Assembly (NCBI RefSeq): GCF_031451695.1
Contig: NZ_JARWAM010000015.1
Span: forward strand, 1 to 64,000
DNA: 64,000 bases
From: Franzmannia qiaohouensis
GTDB taxonomy: Bacteria > Pseudomonadota > Gammaproteobacteria > Pseudomonadales > Halomonadaceae
Reading direction: 5' to 3'
Positions 10,559 through 18,979 of the stretch are shown one piece after another (positions within the stretch are counted from its first letter, which is position 1; each line of letters starts with the position of its first letter). Under the pieces are notes generated by a model that had not been told where the DNA came from, made no database searches, and saw nothing but the letters and a program-made list of their open reading frames with translations. The position numbers and the translations under genes are program-made.

Positions 10559-11395
10559 ATGCGCGTTATGCTTACCGGCACCCGGTTAGGTGCCTTCGCC
10601 CTCGCCGTGACCCTGCTCAGCGGCTGTGCCCTGTTCGGCGGCGGCAGTGACGACGAAACGGAGTCGGACGACGACCTGCCCCAGGTGTCGGAACAGGAGC
10701 TCTACCAGCAGGCCCGCGCGTCGCTGGAGTCGGGCCGCTACTTAGCCGCCGTGGAAGAACTCGAGACGGTAGACAGCCGCTTCCCGTTCGGCGACTACGC
10801 TGAGCAGGCCCAGCTCGAGCTGATCTACGCCTACTACCAGACCGACAACTGGGAGGCGGCACGCGCCGCGGCCGGGCGCTTCATTCGCCTGCAGCCGGAC
10901 CATCCCCAGGTCGACTACGCCTACTACATGCGCGGTCTGTCGGCCTATCAGGCCGGGCGCTTCAGCCTCGAGCGGCTGCGGCTGGTCGACCTGTCGCGCC
11001 GCGACCTGGGCGCCTCGCGGGATGCCTACAGCGACTTCAGCGAGCTGATCCAACGCTACCCGGAGAGCGAATACGCCCCGGACGCCCGCCAGCGCATCAT
11101 CTACCTGCGCAACGTGCTGGCCGCCCAGGAGCTCCATGTGGCCGACTTCTACCTGCGCAAGGGCGCCTACCTGGCTGCCGTGCAGCGCGGCCGCTGGGTG
11201 ATCGAGAACTACCCGGAGGCCACCGCCAACCGCGACGCCCTGGCAGTGATGGTCGAGGGTTACCTGGGTCTCGGCATGCGCGACCGCGCCCGCGAGGTGC
11301 TGGCCACCCTGATCGAGAACGACCCGCGCCACGAGCGCCTGAGCGGCCGCACCTTCCGCCCGCTGCACGTCGACGCAGATTCGATTTCGGCCTGA
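10559..11395 (+). CDS. bamD: Outer membrane assembly lipoprotein BamD
   Basis: BamD is an essential lipoprotein of the BAM complex, which folds beta-barrels into the outer membrane. The 278-residue product begins with a lipoprotein signal whose lipobox LLSGC puts the acylated cysteine at residue 23. An acidic linker (DDETESDDD) follows. Tetratricopeptide-like helices include YQQARASLESGRYLAAVEEL and a YAYYMRGLSAYQAGRF segment typical of BamD. The ATG at 10559 has an ACGAGGA ribosome site. It is monocistronic and divergent from rluD, with a terminator 44 bases after its stop. Confidence 0.95.
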   Translation: MRVMLTGTRLGAFALAVTLLSGCALFGGGSDDETESDDDLPQVSEQELYQQARASLESGRYLAAVEELETVDSRFPFGDYAEQAQLELIYAYYQTDNWEAARAAAGRFIRLQPDHPQVDYAYYMRGLSAYQAGRFSLERLRLVDLSRRDLGASRDAYSDFSELIQRYPESEYAPDARQRIIYLRNVLAAQELHVADFYLRKGAYLAAVQRGRWVIENYPEATANRDALAVMVEGYLGLGMRDRAREVLATLIENDPRHERLSGRTFRPLHVDADSISA

Positions 11396-11438
11396 CAGCA
11401 TGGGGCTGCGAGCCAACGAGCCCACGGCATAAAGCAGA

Positions 11439-11472
11439 GCGCCACCGCCCATTGGGCCGGTGGCGCTTTTTT
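11439..11472 (+). terminator. Intrinsic terminator of bamD
   Basis: A GCGCCACCG/CGGTGGCGC stem (9 pairs, 10-base loop) is followed by six T on the plus strand. The GCCCGTA repeat array begins one base later. Confidence 0.9.
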
Positions 11473-11473
11473 G

Positions 11474-11534
11474 GCCCGTAGCCCGTAGCCCGTAGCCCGT
11501 AGCCCGTAGCCCGTAGCCCGTAGCCCGTAGCCCG
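11474..11534. repeat. Heptamer tandem array (GCCCGTA, eight copies)
   Basis: Eight perfect copies of GCCCGTA run head to tail (11474-11529), followed by a partial GCCCG. The array fills the space between the bamD terminator and the nadE stop codon six bases further on. There are no mismatches among the copies, so it is young or being homogenised. It is not a multiple of three and lies outside the coding frame of nadE. Confidence 0.95.
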
Positions 11535-11539
11535 CGAGC

Positions 11540-13171
11540 CTACTCCCCCGGCTGCCAGCCGTTGACGATCGGGTAGCGGCGGTCGCGACCGAAGCCACGC
11601 GGCGTCACACGCACGCCCACCGGCGCCTGGCGCCGCTTGTACTCGCAGCGATCGACCAACTGCACCACGCGATAGACATCTTCGCGGGCGAAGCCCGCCT
11701 CGATTATCGCCTCGGCACTCATGTCGCCCTCGATGTAGCGCGCCAAGATGGCGTCGAGGGTATCGTAGTCGGGCAGCGAGTCGCTGTCCTGCTGGTCCGG
11801 CGCCAGCTCAGCGGAGGGCGGACGGGTGATGACCCGCTCGGGGATCGCCGGCTCCTGGGTGTTACGCCAGCGCGCCAGGCGGTAAACCCAGGTCTTGTAG
11901 ACGTCCTTCAGGGCGTTGTAGCCGCCGACCATATCGCCGTAGAGCGTCGCATAGCCCACCGCCATCTCGCTCTTGTTGCCGGTGGTCAGCACCATCAGGC
12001 CCTTCTTGTTGGAGATCGCCATCAGCAGCACACCGCGCACCCGCGACTGCAGGTTCTCCTCGGTGGTATCGCGCTGGGTGCCGGCGAAGCTTTCGGCCAG
12101 GGTCTCGCTGAACGCCTCCACCATTGGCGCGATCGGCATCACCTCGTAGTTGACGCCCAGCAGACGGGCCTGCTCGGCGGCGTCCTGCTGGGAGATCTCG
12201 GCGGTGTAGTGGTAGGGCATCATCACCGCGTGGACGCGCTCGGGGCCCAGGGCATCCACCGCGATGGCCAGCGACAACGCCGAGTCGATGCCGCCGGACA
12301 GTCCCAGCACCACGCCCTTGAAGCCGCTCTTGTTGACGTAGTCGCGCACCCCGGTCACCAGCGCACAGTAGAGACTCTCCTCGGCCTTCGCCTCGGGCTC
12401 GACCTCACCGCCGCGAGGTACCCAGCCGGCCTTCTCCTTGACCAGGAGCACCGGCATCAGGCCCACCTGCCAGTGCGGCGCCTGCACCTGCAGCTTGCCC
12501 TGGGCGTCGACGCAGGCTGAGCCGCCGTCGAACACCAGCTCGTCCTGGCCGCCGATCTGGTTGACGTAGACCAGCGGCAACCCCACCTCGGCGGCGCGCT
12601 CGGCGAACAGCGCCAGGCGCTCGGCGGGCTTGTCCTGGTGGTACGGCGAGGCGTTGAGGGTCACCAGGATCTCGGCACCGGCCTGCTTGGCCAGGCGAGC
12701 GGGTGCTTCCTGCCACATATCCTCGCAGATCAGGATGCCGAGCTTGGCGCCCTTGTGCTCATACACCAACGGCTCGCTGCCCGGTGCAAAGTAGCGCTGC
12801 TCGTCGAATACTTGATAGTTGGGCAGCGCCTGCTTGGCATACTCGGCCACCCATTCGCCCTGGTAGAGCAGGCCGGCGAGATTGTAGCGCTGCCCCTCGC
12901 GCATGCCGGGGTAGCCGACGATCACCAGCACCTCGCGGGACATCTTCTCGGCCATCCGCGCCCGCGCCTCACGCAGCCGCGTCTCCATCGACGGGCGCAG
13001 CAGCAGATCCTCCGGCGGGTAGCCGGTCAGGAACAGCTCCGGCAGCACCACGATATCGGCACCATGCTCAATACGTGCCTCGCGCACCGACTCGATGGCG
13101 CGCTCGGTATTGCCGGGAATATCACCGACCAGCGGGTCGAGTTGGGCCATCACCAGCGTCAAGTCTTGCAT
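11540..13171 (-). CDS. nadE: Glutamine-dependent NAD+ synthetase
   Basis: This enzyme makes NAD+ from deamido-NAD+, with ammonia supplied by its own glutaminase domain. The 543-residue protein is the two-domain form. The N-terminal nitrilase-type glutaminase has its Glu-Lys-Cys triad in VVLPELFLTGYP, EYAKQALPNY and GILICEDMWQ. The C-terminal adenylating domain has the P-loop LGLSGGIDSALSLA and a TTGNKSEMAVGY segment. It converges on bamD; the heptamer array begins just past its stop. Confidence 0.96.
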   Translation of the reverse strand: MQDLTLVMAQLDPLVGDIPGNTERAIESVREARIEHGADIVVLPELFLTGYPPEDLLLRPSMETRLREARARMAEKMSREVLVIVGYPGMREGQRYNLAGLLYQGEWVAEYAKQALPNYQVFDEQRYFAPGSEPLVYEHKGAKLGILICEDMWQEAPARLAKQAGAEILVTLNASPYHQDKPAERLALFAERAAEVGLPLVYVNQIGGQDELVFDGGSACVDAQGKLQVQAPHWQVGLMPVLLVKEKAGWVPRGGEVEPEAKAEESLYCALVTGVRDYVNKSGFKGVVLGLSGGIDSALSLAIAVDALGPERVHAVMMPYHYTAEISQQDAAEQARLLGVNYEVMPIAPMVEAFSETLAESFAGTQRDTTEENLQSRVRGVLLMAISNKKGLMVLTTGNKSEMAVGYATLYGDMVGGYNALKDVYKTWVYRLARWRNTQEPAIPERVITRPPSAELAPDQQDSDSLPDYDTLDAILARYIEGDMSAEAIIEAGFAREDVYRVVQLVDRCEYKRRQAPVGVRVTPRGFGRDRRYPIVNGWQPGE

Positions 13172-13277
13172 GGGCGTGAAAATCTCTCGAAACTCATGGT
13201 TAGCCCATTGTCCCGCATGGCCGCACTGCTGGCAAAGCCGCGACGCGTGCTCGCCTCCCGCAAGGAGTCATAGAAGG

Positions 13278-13541
13278 ATGAACCTGTTGATCATTCGCCT
13301 GATCATTTTCGCCGTGCTGTTCTTCGCCGGCCTCAAGCTGTACCGCATGTACCGCGAGTGGAAACTCGACCGCGAGGAGCTGCTGGACCATGATGCAGGC
13401 GACAGCGACGCCAACCAGATCGTGCGCTGTACCTACTGCAAGGTGCACCTGCCCGAAAGCGATGCCCTGCGCGAGCGCGGCGAGTGGTTCTGCTCCAGCG
13501 CCCACCGCGACAAGTACCTCGAAGAGCAGAAGGACGAGTAG
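13278..13541 (+). CDS. PP0621-family small membrane protein
   Basis: This is an 87-residue protein with one N-terminal transmembrane helix (about residues 3-20, LLIIRLIIFAVLFFAGLKLY), a basic and acidic linker, and a small Cys-rich tail with CTYCKVHLP and later CSSAHRDKYLE. The Cys-x2-Cys and Cys/His spacing suggests a treble-clef or zinc-ribbon metal site facing the cytoplasm. The tail resembles the PP0621 family of proteobacteria, whose function is not known. The ATG at 13278 follows GAAGG. The gene starts 106 bases from the divergent nadE start. Confidence 0.75.
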   Translation: MNLLIIRLIIFAVLFFAGLKLYRMYREWKLDREELLDHDAGDSDANQIVRCTYCKVHLPESDALRERGEWFCSSAHRDKYLEEQKDE

Positions 13542-13632
13542 CGAGGAGCTTCGAGCGCCCAGGGGTGGGGTCACAGCGTGTCCGCAGAGCCCTGTCGCTG
13601 ACAAACCGCGGCTCACCGGCGTGTGTGCTGTG

Positions 13633-14736
13633 TCACATGGTGGTGTTCAGGCGCCCCTCCAGCCGGTAGGGGCTTGGGTCGAGGATCGCTTCGCGTTCCA
13701 GCAGTTGATCCACCAGCAGCCGCGTCGAGGCCGGCGCCAGCACCAGGCCATTACGGTAGTGGCCGGCATTGACGCTGAGGTTGTCGAGCCCCGGCACACG
13801 GCCAATAAAGGGCGTGCCATCCGGCGAGCCCGGCCGTAGCCCGGCCCAGTGGTGCTCCACCTCGCACCCGGCCAGCGCCGGCACGATGCGCGTGGCACTC
13901 TCCCACAGCGACTCCCTGGCCGCCCGGTCGGTGCCCTTGTCGAAGCCTGCCTCCTCCAGCGTCGAGCCGGCCAGCACGCGGCCATCGGCACGGGGAATCA
14001 CGTAGCGGCCATCCATCAGTACCACTCGCTGCAGCAGCCCCGGGGGCGCCTTGAACAGGATCATCTGCCCCTTCACCGGGCGCACCGGCAGGCCCACGCC
14101 GAGTGAGCCGAGCAGCTCGGCGGCCCAGGCGCCGCCGCAGACCACCACCTCACCTGCCGTGAAACGCTCGGCGCCGGCATCCACCGCCGAGACACGCCGC
14201 CCCTCGCGCTGCAGCCCGGTTACCTCGCAGCCCTCGACGATGCGCACCTTGGGCATCGCCGCCAGCCGTTCGCGCAGCGCCTTGACCAGCCGCGGATTGC
14301 GAATGCTGCCCAGCGTCGGCATCCATAGCGCGCCATCGCAGCCCGGCAGCGCCGACGGCTCCTTGGCGTAGAGGAACTCAGCCGCCACCCGCTCCAGCGG
14401 CTTGCCCACCGCCCGCGCCCAACCCAGTGCCCGCGGCTCGTCATCGACGCGCAGGTAGAGCAGCCCTTTCTGGCGATACTCCGGGTCGATGCCGGTCTCT
14501 TCCAGCAGCCGCAGCGCAAGCTCGGGGTAGTAACCCTCCGACCAGGTCGAGAGACGCGAGATCGGCGCCGAATAGCGCCAGGGATAGAGCGGAGAGACGA
14601 TACCGCCGCCGGCCCAGGAGGATTCGCGGCCGCACGCGCCGCGCTCGAGCAGGGTCACCTCGTGGCCAGCATCGGCCAACTGCAGCGTGGTCATCATGCC
14701 GATGACACCGCCGCCTACGACTAGGAAATCACTCAC
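13633..14736 (-). CDS. thiO: Glycine oxidase ThiO, FAD-dependent
   Basis: ThiO oxidises glycine to iminoglycine for the thiazole half of thiamine. The 367-residue protein is a DAO-family flavoenzyme. The N-terminal FAD fold begins VVGGGVIGMMTTLQLADAGHEV and ends with the matching glutamate-containing strand TLLERG. AGGGIVSPLYPWRY, typical of ThiO, follows, and the closing segment reads NAGHYRNGLVLAPAS. The start codon is GTG at 14736. It lies divergent to fimT, the arrangement known from Pseudomonas. Confidence 0.88.
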   Translation of the reverse strand: MSDFLVVGGGVIGMMTTLQLADAGHEVTLLERGACGRESSWAGGGIVSPLYPWRYSAPISRLSTWSEGYYPELALRLLEETGIDPEYRQKGLLYLRVDDEPRALGWARAVGKPLERVAAEFLYAKEPSALPGCDGALWMPTLGSIRNPRLVKALRERLAAMPKVRIVEGCEVTGLQREGRRVSAVDAGAERFTAGEVVVCGGAWAAELLGSLGVGLPVRPVKGQMILFKAPPGLLQRVVLMDGRYVIPRADGRVLAGSTLEEAGFDKGTDRAARESLWESATRIVPALAGCEVEHHWAGLRPGSPDGTPFIGRVPGLDNLSVNAGHYRNGLVLAPASTRLLVDQLLEREAILDPSPYRLEGRLNTTM

Positions 14737-14823
14737 AGCAGAATCCGATATGGCTTACATAGGCTTGGGCTAGGGTGACAGTAGCGGCACCAGGGATGGA
14801 ACGCGCCTGCCAGGGAGGCACCC

Positions 14824-15390
14824 ATGCACCCACCGAGCCACCAAGACTATCACGAGACACCAGCGGCAAGCCGCTCGCCCGTAATCCAACCAAGCCAGGG
14901 ATTTACGCTGATCGAGCTGCTAGCGGCCATCGCCATCACGGTGATCGTGGCCACCTGGGCGATTCCCAACTACCAGCAGTTTACCGCACGCAATCAGGTT
15001 GCCGCGGAGGTGATGCGGCTTAAATCAGCGTTGGCGATGACGAGAAGCGCTGCCATTGCCAGGCGAACTCAGGTGACGCTCTGCCCCAGCCTAACGCTGG
15101 AGCATTGTGACATGGCCGCAGGCTGGAGTAATTCTCTGGCGATTTTTGTCGGTAACGGAAGCGCCGGCAATGCCGAACTGCTGCGCACCTTTGGCGAGAG
15201 CAAGCTGCCATCACTGACCTATCGTAACGACAACAGGCCAGTGCGATACGGCACTCTGGGCAGGGCTGGCGGACATTTCGGCACCTTTCGCATATGTGGA
15301 AAATTGAATCAAGGCGCCAGCGTCACTGTCAATATTTTGGGCAGAGTACGCAGTAATAGTGGCCAACCAAAGACCTGCCAAGGTGATTGA
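14824..15390 (+). CDS. fimT: Type IV minor pseudopilin, FimT/GspH type
   Basis: This is a 188-residue prepilin-like protein. An unusually long 26-residue leader ends in G before FTLIELLAAIAITVIVATWA. The Phe at +1, Glu at +5 and hydrophobic helix are the class III signal cut and methylated by PilD. The rest resembles GspH/FimT minor pilins, with ALAMTRSAAIARRTQVTLCPS and a Cys pair near the end. FimT-type proteins can bind DNA during natural transformation in some species, which cannot be judged here. The ATG at 14824 follows GGGAGG. The gene stands alone on the plus strand, facing the minor-pilin operon. Confidence 0.85.
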   Translation: MHPPSHQDYHETPAASRSPVIQPSQGFTLIELLAAIAITVIVATWAIPNYQQFTARNQVAAEVMRLKSALAMTRSAAIARRTQVTLCPSLTLEHCDMAAGWSNSLAIFVGNGSAGNAELLRTFGESKLPSLTYRNDNRPVRYGTLGRAGGHFGTFRICGKLNQGASVTVNILGRVRSNSGQPKTCQGD

Positions 15391-15736
15391 AGCTTGAACA
15401 CATCACCACGTAAAGCAAGGCAGAGATATTTCACCTGTCCGATTGACCTCAACCAGCCTAATTCACCGGATACAGGATGACATAGAGAAGTTTATCCTAA
15501 GCTCGGCCCCACCACTCTATAATTGAAATAGGACTGCCGCAAGTGAGGACAAGCCCACGACTTGACCAACGGTCGCCGAGAGTCATTGAGAGTTATGAAA
15601 ACAGTAAAAAAGAGTCGATATGGTTATAAATATAAAGGTTTCCAATCGTCGAGATGGCGCAAATGCAGAGCGCTACCGGCAGTCACTGGGTTCAACATCC
15701 TCGTCCGGCCCCCACATGAGCGAAGCTCTGTTTCGT
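15391..15736. other. Gene-free stretch between fimT and pilX
   Basis: These 346 bases separate two convergent genes and are AT-richer than the chromosome average. I see no clear terminator, repeat or RNA gene. CTCTATAATTG near 15515 resembles a -10 on the plus strand but lacks a good -35. A 63-codon open frame starting with TTG at 15562 and very basic at its N-terminus has no ribosome site and runs into the end of pilX, so I did not call it. Confidence 0.5.
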
Positions 15737-17473
15737 TTACTGCCAGCTGCTAATAGTAGGGTTCCCCCCCGCACCAGCGCCACCTGATGTGTAACCCGTA
15801 TTAGTAAGCGCTTCGTCATAGGCAATCAAACCGTCGCCACTCACTGTCACTTTCTGCCCTCTAACAGAACCGTAAAAATCAGCTCCTGAGTTAACTGACA
15901 CGCCTGTAAAGGGGGCATAAACATTAGCGACTACACGCCCACCACCGTTAAATTCGATTCCGTTGTCACTTCCTTCATAGGCAGAAAGTATTGATAATGA
16001 AGGGTTTCCACTAAGGTTCAGAGTATTAACAGAGTTCATTTTTGCAGCACTTCCAAATTGAGTCTTACCTTCCACAATAACTGTCAGACTACCATTGGGA
16101 TCAATAACCAAGCCCTGCCCACCCCCTCCAATAGAAAACTCCCCTTCCACAATCAACACAACATCACCTGTAACCCTTAAACTGCCACTACTACTAATTC
16201 TTAAGTCCCCGACTCTCATAACATTGACATCGCCTTCCCTACCAAGGGCATTCTCAACAGATTGGGTTCGGCCATGTGATACCCAGTCATTTATATTCCA
16301 AGTCTTATCAAACCTTCTTACCCCCTCGCTAGAAATTTCCCAATCCCCATTAGGCCAAGGCCCAATAAGTAAGTCATTGCTGCTAATTTCCGGATCGCTG
16401 TTTAACGGAGAAACAACTGACTTCAAAAAGTCTCTCTCATCATCAAAGCTTCTCTCGCCAAAGAGAGCATTGTCGCAGATTTGTTGGGTAACGCCAGCAG
16501 GATTACCGCTATTGCCTGGAAAGTAATTACCTCTATTATCAACAAAAAGATGTTCTGAAGGATCTTTTCTGTTTGTGTTGGTCACTACGCTACCACCCGC
16601 GTATATAGCCTCACCGACATATGACGACCAATTCCCAAAAACGATATCTTTGCCTGCTTTAAGTGATGACTCCACCCTATCACTACTGGAAAAATTTATA
16701 TTCCCGAGCGTTTCAACATCACCCTTCACCTTAGCTCCACCACCTTGGAGATTCACTGTCTGATTTGCAGAAACACTACCATGAATCGAGGACGAGCCAT
16801 TAAGCGTTACTCCTCCATAGGATGATATGGATCCGTATATTTTTTCATTGCCGCCAAGGACAATGTCGGCACTGTCGCCATTCAGGGTGCTTACAAGTGG
16901 GGAACTAGATTCTAAGAAACTACCAGCTGTTCCATCCCACCCCCCTTCCCTTGAATCATAGCTTCCCACGGTGGAGCCTCCACCCATTGTCACGCCTTCA
17001 CAACCTACTATTGGGCTATTAAAAAGAGGCGAAGGCCCACCCCCCAGTTGAACTTCTACAGCGACTATCTGGCTAGTTGCCAGCTCACCATCACCAATAG
17101 ACCCCATAGCCAAAATGTAATCAGAACCACCCGACTTTACAAAGCGATAATAACAATCCACGTTTTCAGAGCAAGCATTGGTGCTCAGTCTTTGGTCACT
17201 GAAAATACTATCTTCTTTAAACTCTTCCCAGCCAAACCCCATCATATCGGCCAGTGTAAAGCTAACATGCTGAAAATCAACAGAACTGGGCGGCATACTC
17301 CAACCAGCCGCAGCAGCTCGCTCAGCCCCCATTTGCACTTCAGACTGGGCCTTGTAATTTCCCGCCAGCCGCTCATCAATTTGCGATGACTGCATACTTG
17401 CTAGACCGACCATCAGAGAAATCGTGAGCAGCGTCAACACAACTATCAACGCCGCACCCTTTTGATGTTTCAT
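15737..17473 (-). CDS. pilX: Oversized PilX-like minor pilin with a large repeat domain
   Basis: This 578-residue protein starts like PilX: a short basic leader (MKHQKG), a long hydrophobic helix with AALIVVLTLLTISLMVGLAS, and then QSSQIDERLAGNYK, typical of the PilX N-terminal domain. PilX proteins are normally near 170-200 residues. Here about 400 more follow, rich in Gly, Ser and Asn, with bactofilin-like repeats such as GSSSIHGSVSANQTVNLQGG. The end reads FYGSVRGQKVTVSGDGL and then IAYDEAL, resembling the C-terminal domain of long pilus-associated PilX proteins. The ATG at 17473 follows GGAG. The gene is AT-rich (about 47% GC), unlike the chromosome around it, and is the last gene of the pilE-fimU-pilV-pilW-pilX unit. 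Confidence 0.75.
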   Translation of the reverse strand: MKHQKGAALIVVLTLLTISLMVGLASMQSSQIDERLAGNYKAQSEVQMGAERAAAAGWSMPPSSVDFQHVSFTLADMMGFGWEEFKEDSIFSDQRLSTNACSENVDCYYRFVKSGGSDYILAMGSIGDGELATSQIVAVEVQLGGGPSPLFNSPIVGCEGVTMGGGSTVGSYDSREGGWDGTAGSFLESSSPLVSTLNGDSADIVLGGNEKIYGSISSYGGVTLNGSSSIHGSVSANQTVNLQGGGAKVKGDVETLGNINFSSSDRVESSLKAGKDIVFGNWSSYVGEAIYAGGSVVTNTNRKDPSEHLFVDNRGNYFPGNSGNPAGVTQQICDNALFGERSFDDERDFLKSVVSPLNSDPEISSNDLLIGPWPNGDWEISSEGVRRFDKTWNINDWVSHGRTQSVENALGREGDVNVMRVGDLRISSSGSLRVTGDVVLIVEGEFSIGGGGQGLVIDPNGSLTVIVEGKTQFGSAAKMNSVNTLNLSGNPSLSILSAYEGSDNGIEFNGGGRVVANVYAPFTGVSVNSGADFYGSVRGQKVTVSGDGLIAYDEALTNTGYTSGGAGAGGNPTISSWQ

Positions 17474-17520
17474 CACCGCACTCCGGGAGGCCATGCAGGC
17501 CTCATCGACATCAGATTGAA

Positions 17521-18063
17521 TCAGTTGGTTGCCTCTGTACGATTCACTGCACGAAAGACCAGTAGATCAGGGCTCCCACTATTATCTGTCGCAATCAACT
17601 CCAAAGTAACACCCCAAACCCCATCACCACTAAAACTACCATCTACTTCAAAGCCATTGCTAGTTAAGGCGGCTACTACTTGCTGGTAATCAGGGCTTGG
17701 AGTATTGCAACCTTGGCTCATCTCAAGCGCCCATCCATCACCATCCCTCACTTCATCAGCACTAATCCTATATGTTTTAACCACACTATCATTAGAGCCA
17801 CATCCCGAAGTGATATCTCCACGATTGGGAACAGTAACCGACAAACCTCCACCTACCTGAGTTATATTACTTGCCCGTCGAACATCTCGCAGCAAGGTCT
17901 CAACAGCGAAATTTACCGCAGCCTGTTTCTCACTTAACGTCTCCACTTGGCGGTTGGTCTGAAAGACTGTCATAAAAAGCTGCCCGGCTCCCAAAACAAT
18001 AACCAAGCCAATCACCATGGCAATCATTAGCTCGACCAAGGAGAAGCCGCCATTTCTTTTCAT
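17521..18063 (-). CDS. pilW: Minor pilin PilW
   Basis: This 180-residue prepilin has the leader MKRNGG before FSLVELMIAMVIGLVIVLGAGQLF, with Glu at +5. QTNRQVETLSEKQAAVNFAVE and LLRDVRRASN follow, a pattern typical of PilW. It is shorter than many PilW proteins. The ATG at 18063 has GGAAG upstream and begins just past the pilV stop; a TTG at 18069 is a weaker choice. PilW is normally part of the pilus-initiation complex with FimU, PilV, PilX and PilE. The gene is AT-rich like pilX. Confidence 0.85.
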   Translation of the reverse strand: MKRNGGFSLVELMIAMVIGLVIVLGAGQLFMTVFQTNRQVETLSEKQAAVNFAVETLLRDVRRASNITQVGGGLSVTVPNRGDITSGCGSNDSVVKTYRISADEVRDGDGWALEMSQGCNTPSPDYQQVVAALTSNGFEVDGSFSGDGVWGVTLELIATDNSGSPDLLVFRAVNRTEATN

Positions 18064-18065
18064 TT

Positions 18066-18494
18066 TCAACTTCCCGGTAAGCGGATCGTATATTCGAACA
18101 CCGGGGCATCTTCGTTTTCAAACCGGCTATCCGACCAACCCACGGAAATATCAAACTGGCAACCTACGCTTTCACTGACAGGGCTGCTATTCAGTCCGGG
18201 AAGAAACTCTACCCACTGAGCATGCCAACTAGCTCCGTCAATATTTTGCGCTTCCCCCCAACTGGGGCATATCAGATTATTCGGGTCTTTGGCCATAACC
18301 GCCCAAAGCCTTTCCTGAGCATCCTGGGCAGCTAACGAGGCAATGGAGCGCTGGTAGGCCGCATGCGCGCCCTGTAGGGCCTTGAGCTGCATGGCAGCGA
18401 CACCAAGCATGCCGATGGAGAGCACCAGCAGAGCAATCAGTGCTTCAATCAGCGTAAAGCCAGACTGAGGGGAATAGCGGCGCGACCTACTCAC
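18066..18494 (-). CDS. pilV: Minor pilin PilV
   Basis: This 142-residue prepilin has the leader MSRSRRYSPQSG before FTLIEALIALLVLSIGMLGVAAMQ. LKALQGAHAAYQRSIASLAAQDAQERL follows, the usual PilV helix. The start codon is GTG, overlapping the fimU stop by four bases (GTGA), so translation is coupled. Two cysteines in the C-terminal half may form a disulfide. It belongs to the five-gene minor-pilin unit. Confidence 0.88.
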   Translation of the reverse strand: MSRSRRYSPQSGFTLIEALIALLVLSIGMLGVAAMQLKALQGAHAAYQRSIASLAAQDAQERLWAVMAKDPNNLICPSWGEAQNIDGASWHAQWVEFLPGLNSSPVSESVGCQFDISVGWSDSRFENEDAPVFEYTIRLPGS

Positions 18495-18979
18495 TCTTCC
18501 ACCTCTTCGGAATCTGTATCGTAAAATTTTCCTGCACGGCCCATCGTGGTGACCTGAATTCTTCTGTCCGCAGCACCCGATAGTTTGGATTGCACAGAGA
18601 AAACACAGTCATCGCCGGCAACACAGTTTTCGGGGCGACCGAGAGCATTAAATGTCACCGTGCCGGCGTTCATGGACGTTCTGCCATCTCGACCTCTTCG
18701 AGTCCTCAGCAGCTCGCCCCCCACTACCGAGACGTCGTACTGCCAAGTGCCATTAGATGATGCTTCAAACCGCACAGGCGTGCGGCGCTTGATTGCTTCG
18801 CTCCTGGCAAAATTAATACCCAACAGCACTTCGTTGTAATCGCTCGCCATTCGGCTGCTGTTAAGTAGGCTCTGAAAGTTTGGCACTGCCACTGTCGCCA
18901 GAATGACGGCAACGGTCAGTGTTACCAACAGCTCAATCAAGGTGAAGCCCAAATGGCTTCTTCGCTTACCAGCAAGCAT
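18491..18979 (-). CDS. fimU: Minor pilin FimU/GspH type
   Basis: This 162-residue prepilin has the leader MLAGKRRSHLG before FTLIELLVTLTVAVILATVAVPNF. NEVLLGINFARSEAIKRRTPV follows, as in FimU and GspH pseudopilins. A Cys pair (NCVAGDDCVF) lies in the C-terminal half. I chose the ATG at 18979; a GTG at 18994 is possible and would lengthen the overlap with pilE. Either way the start lies inside the last codons of pilE, so the two are coupled. Confidence 0.85.
   Translation of the reverse strand: MLAGKRRSHLGFTLIELLVTLTVAVILATVAVPNFQSLLNSSRMASDYNEVLLGINFARSEAIKRRTPVRFEASSNGTWQYDVSVVGGELLRTRRGRDGRTSMNAGTVTFNALGRPENCVAGDDCVFSVQSKLSGAADRRIQVTTMGRAGKFYDTDSEEVEE

Noticed and set aside
11474..11534. 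The heptamer array as a CRISPR
   Set aside because: The units are 7 bases and contiguous, with no spacers and no cas genes in the window.
11260..11598. An open frame encoding a repeated GYGLRAT peptide
   Set aside because: The repeat is the heptamer array read in a frame antisense to bamD; it has no start context and nothing links it to a gene.
15562..15753. A 63-codon open frame between fimT and pilX
   Set aside because: It starts with TTG, has no ribosome site, runs into the end of pilX and shows no similarity that I recognise.
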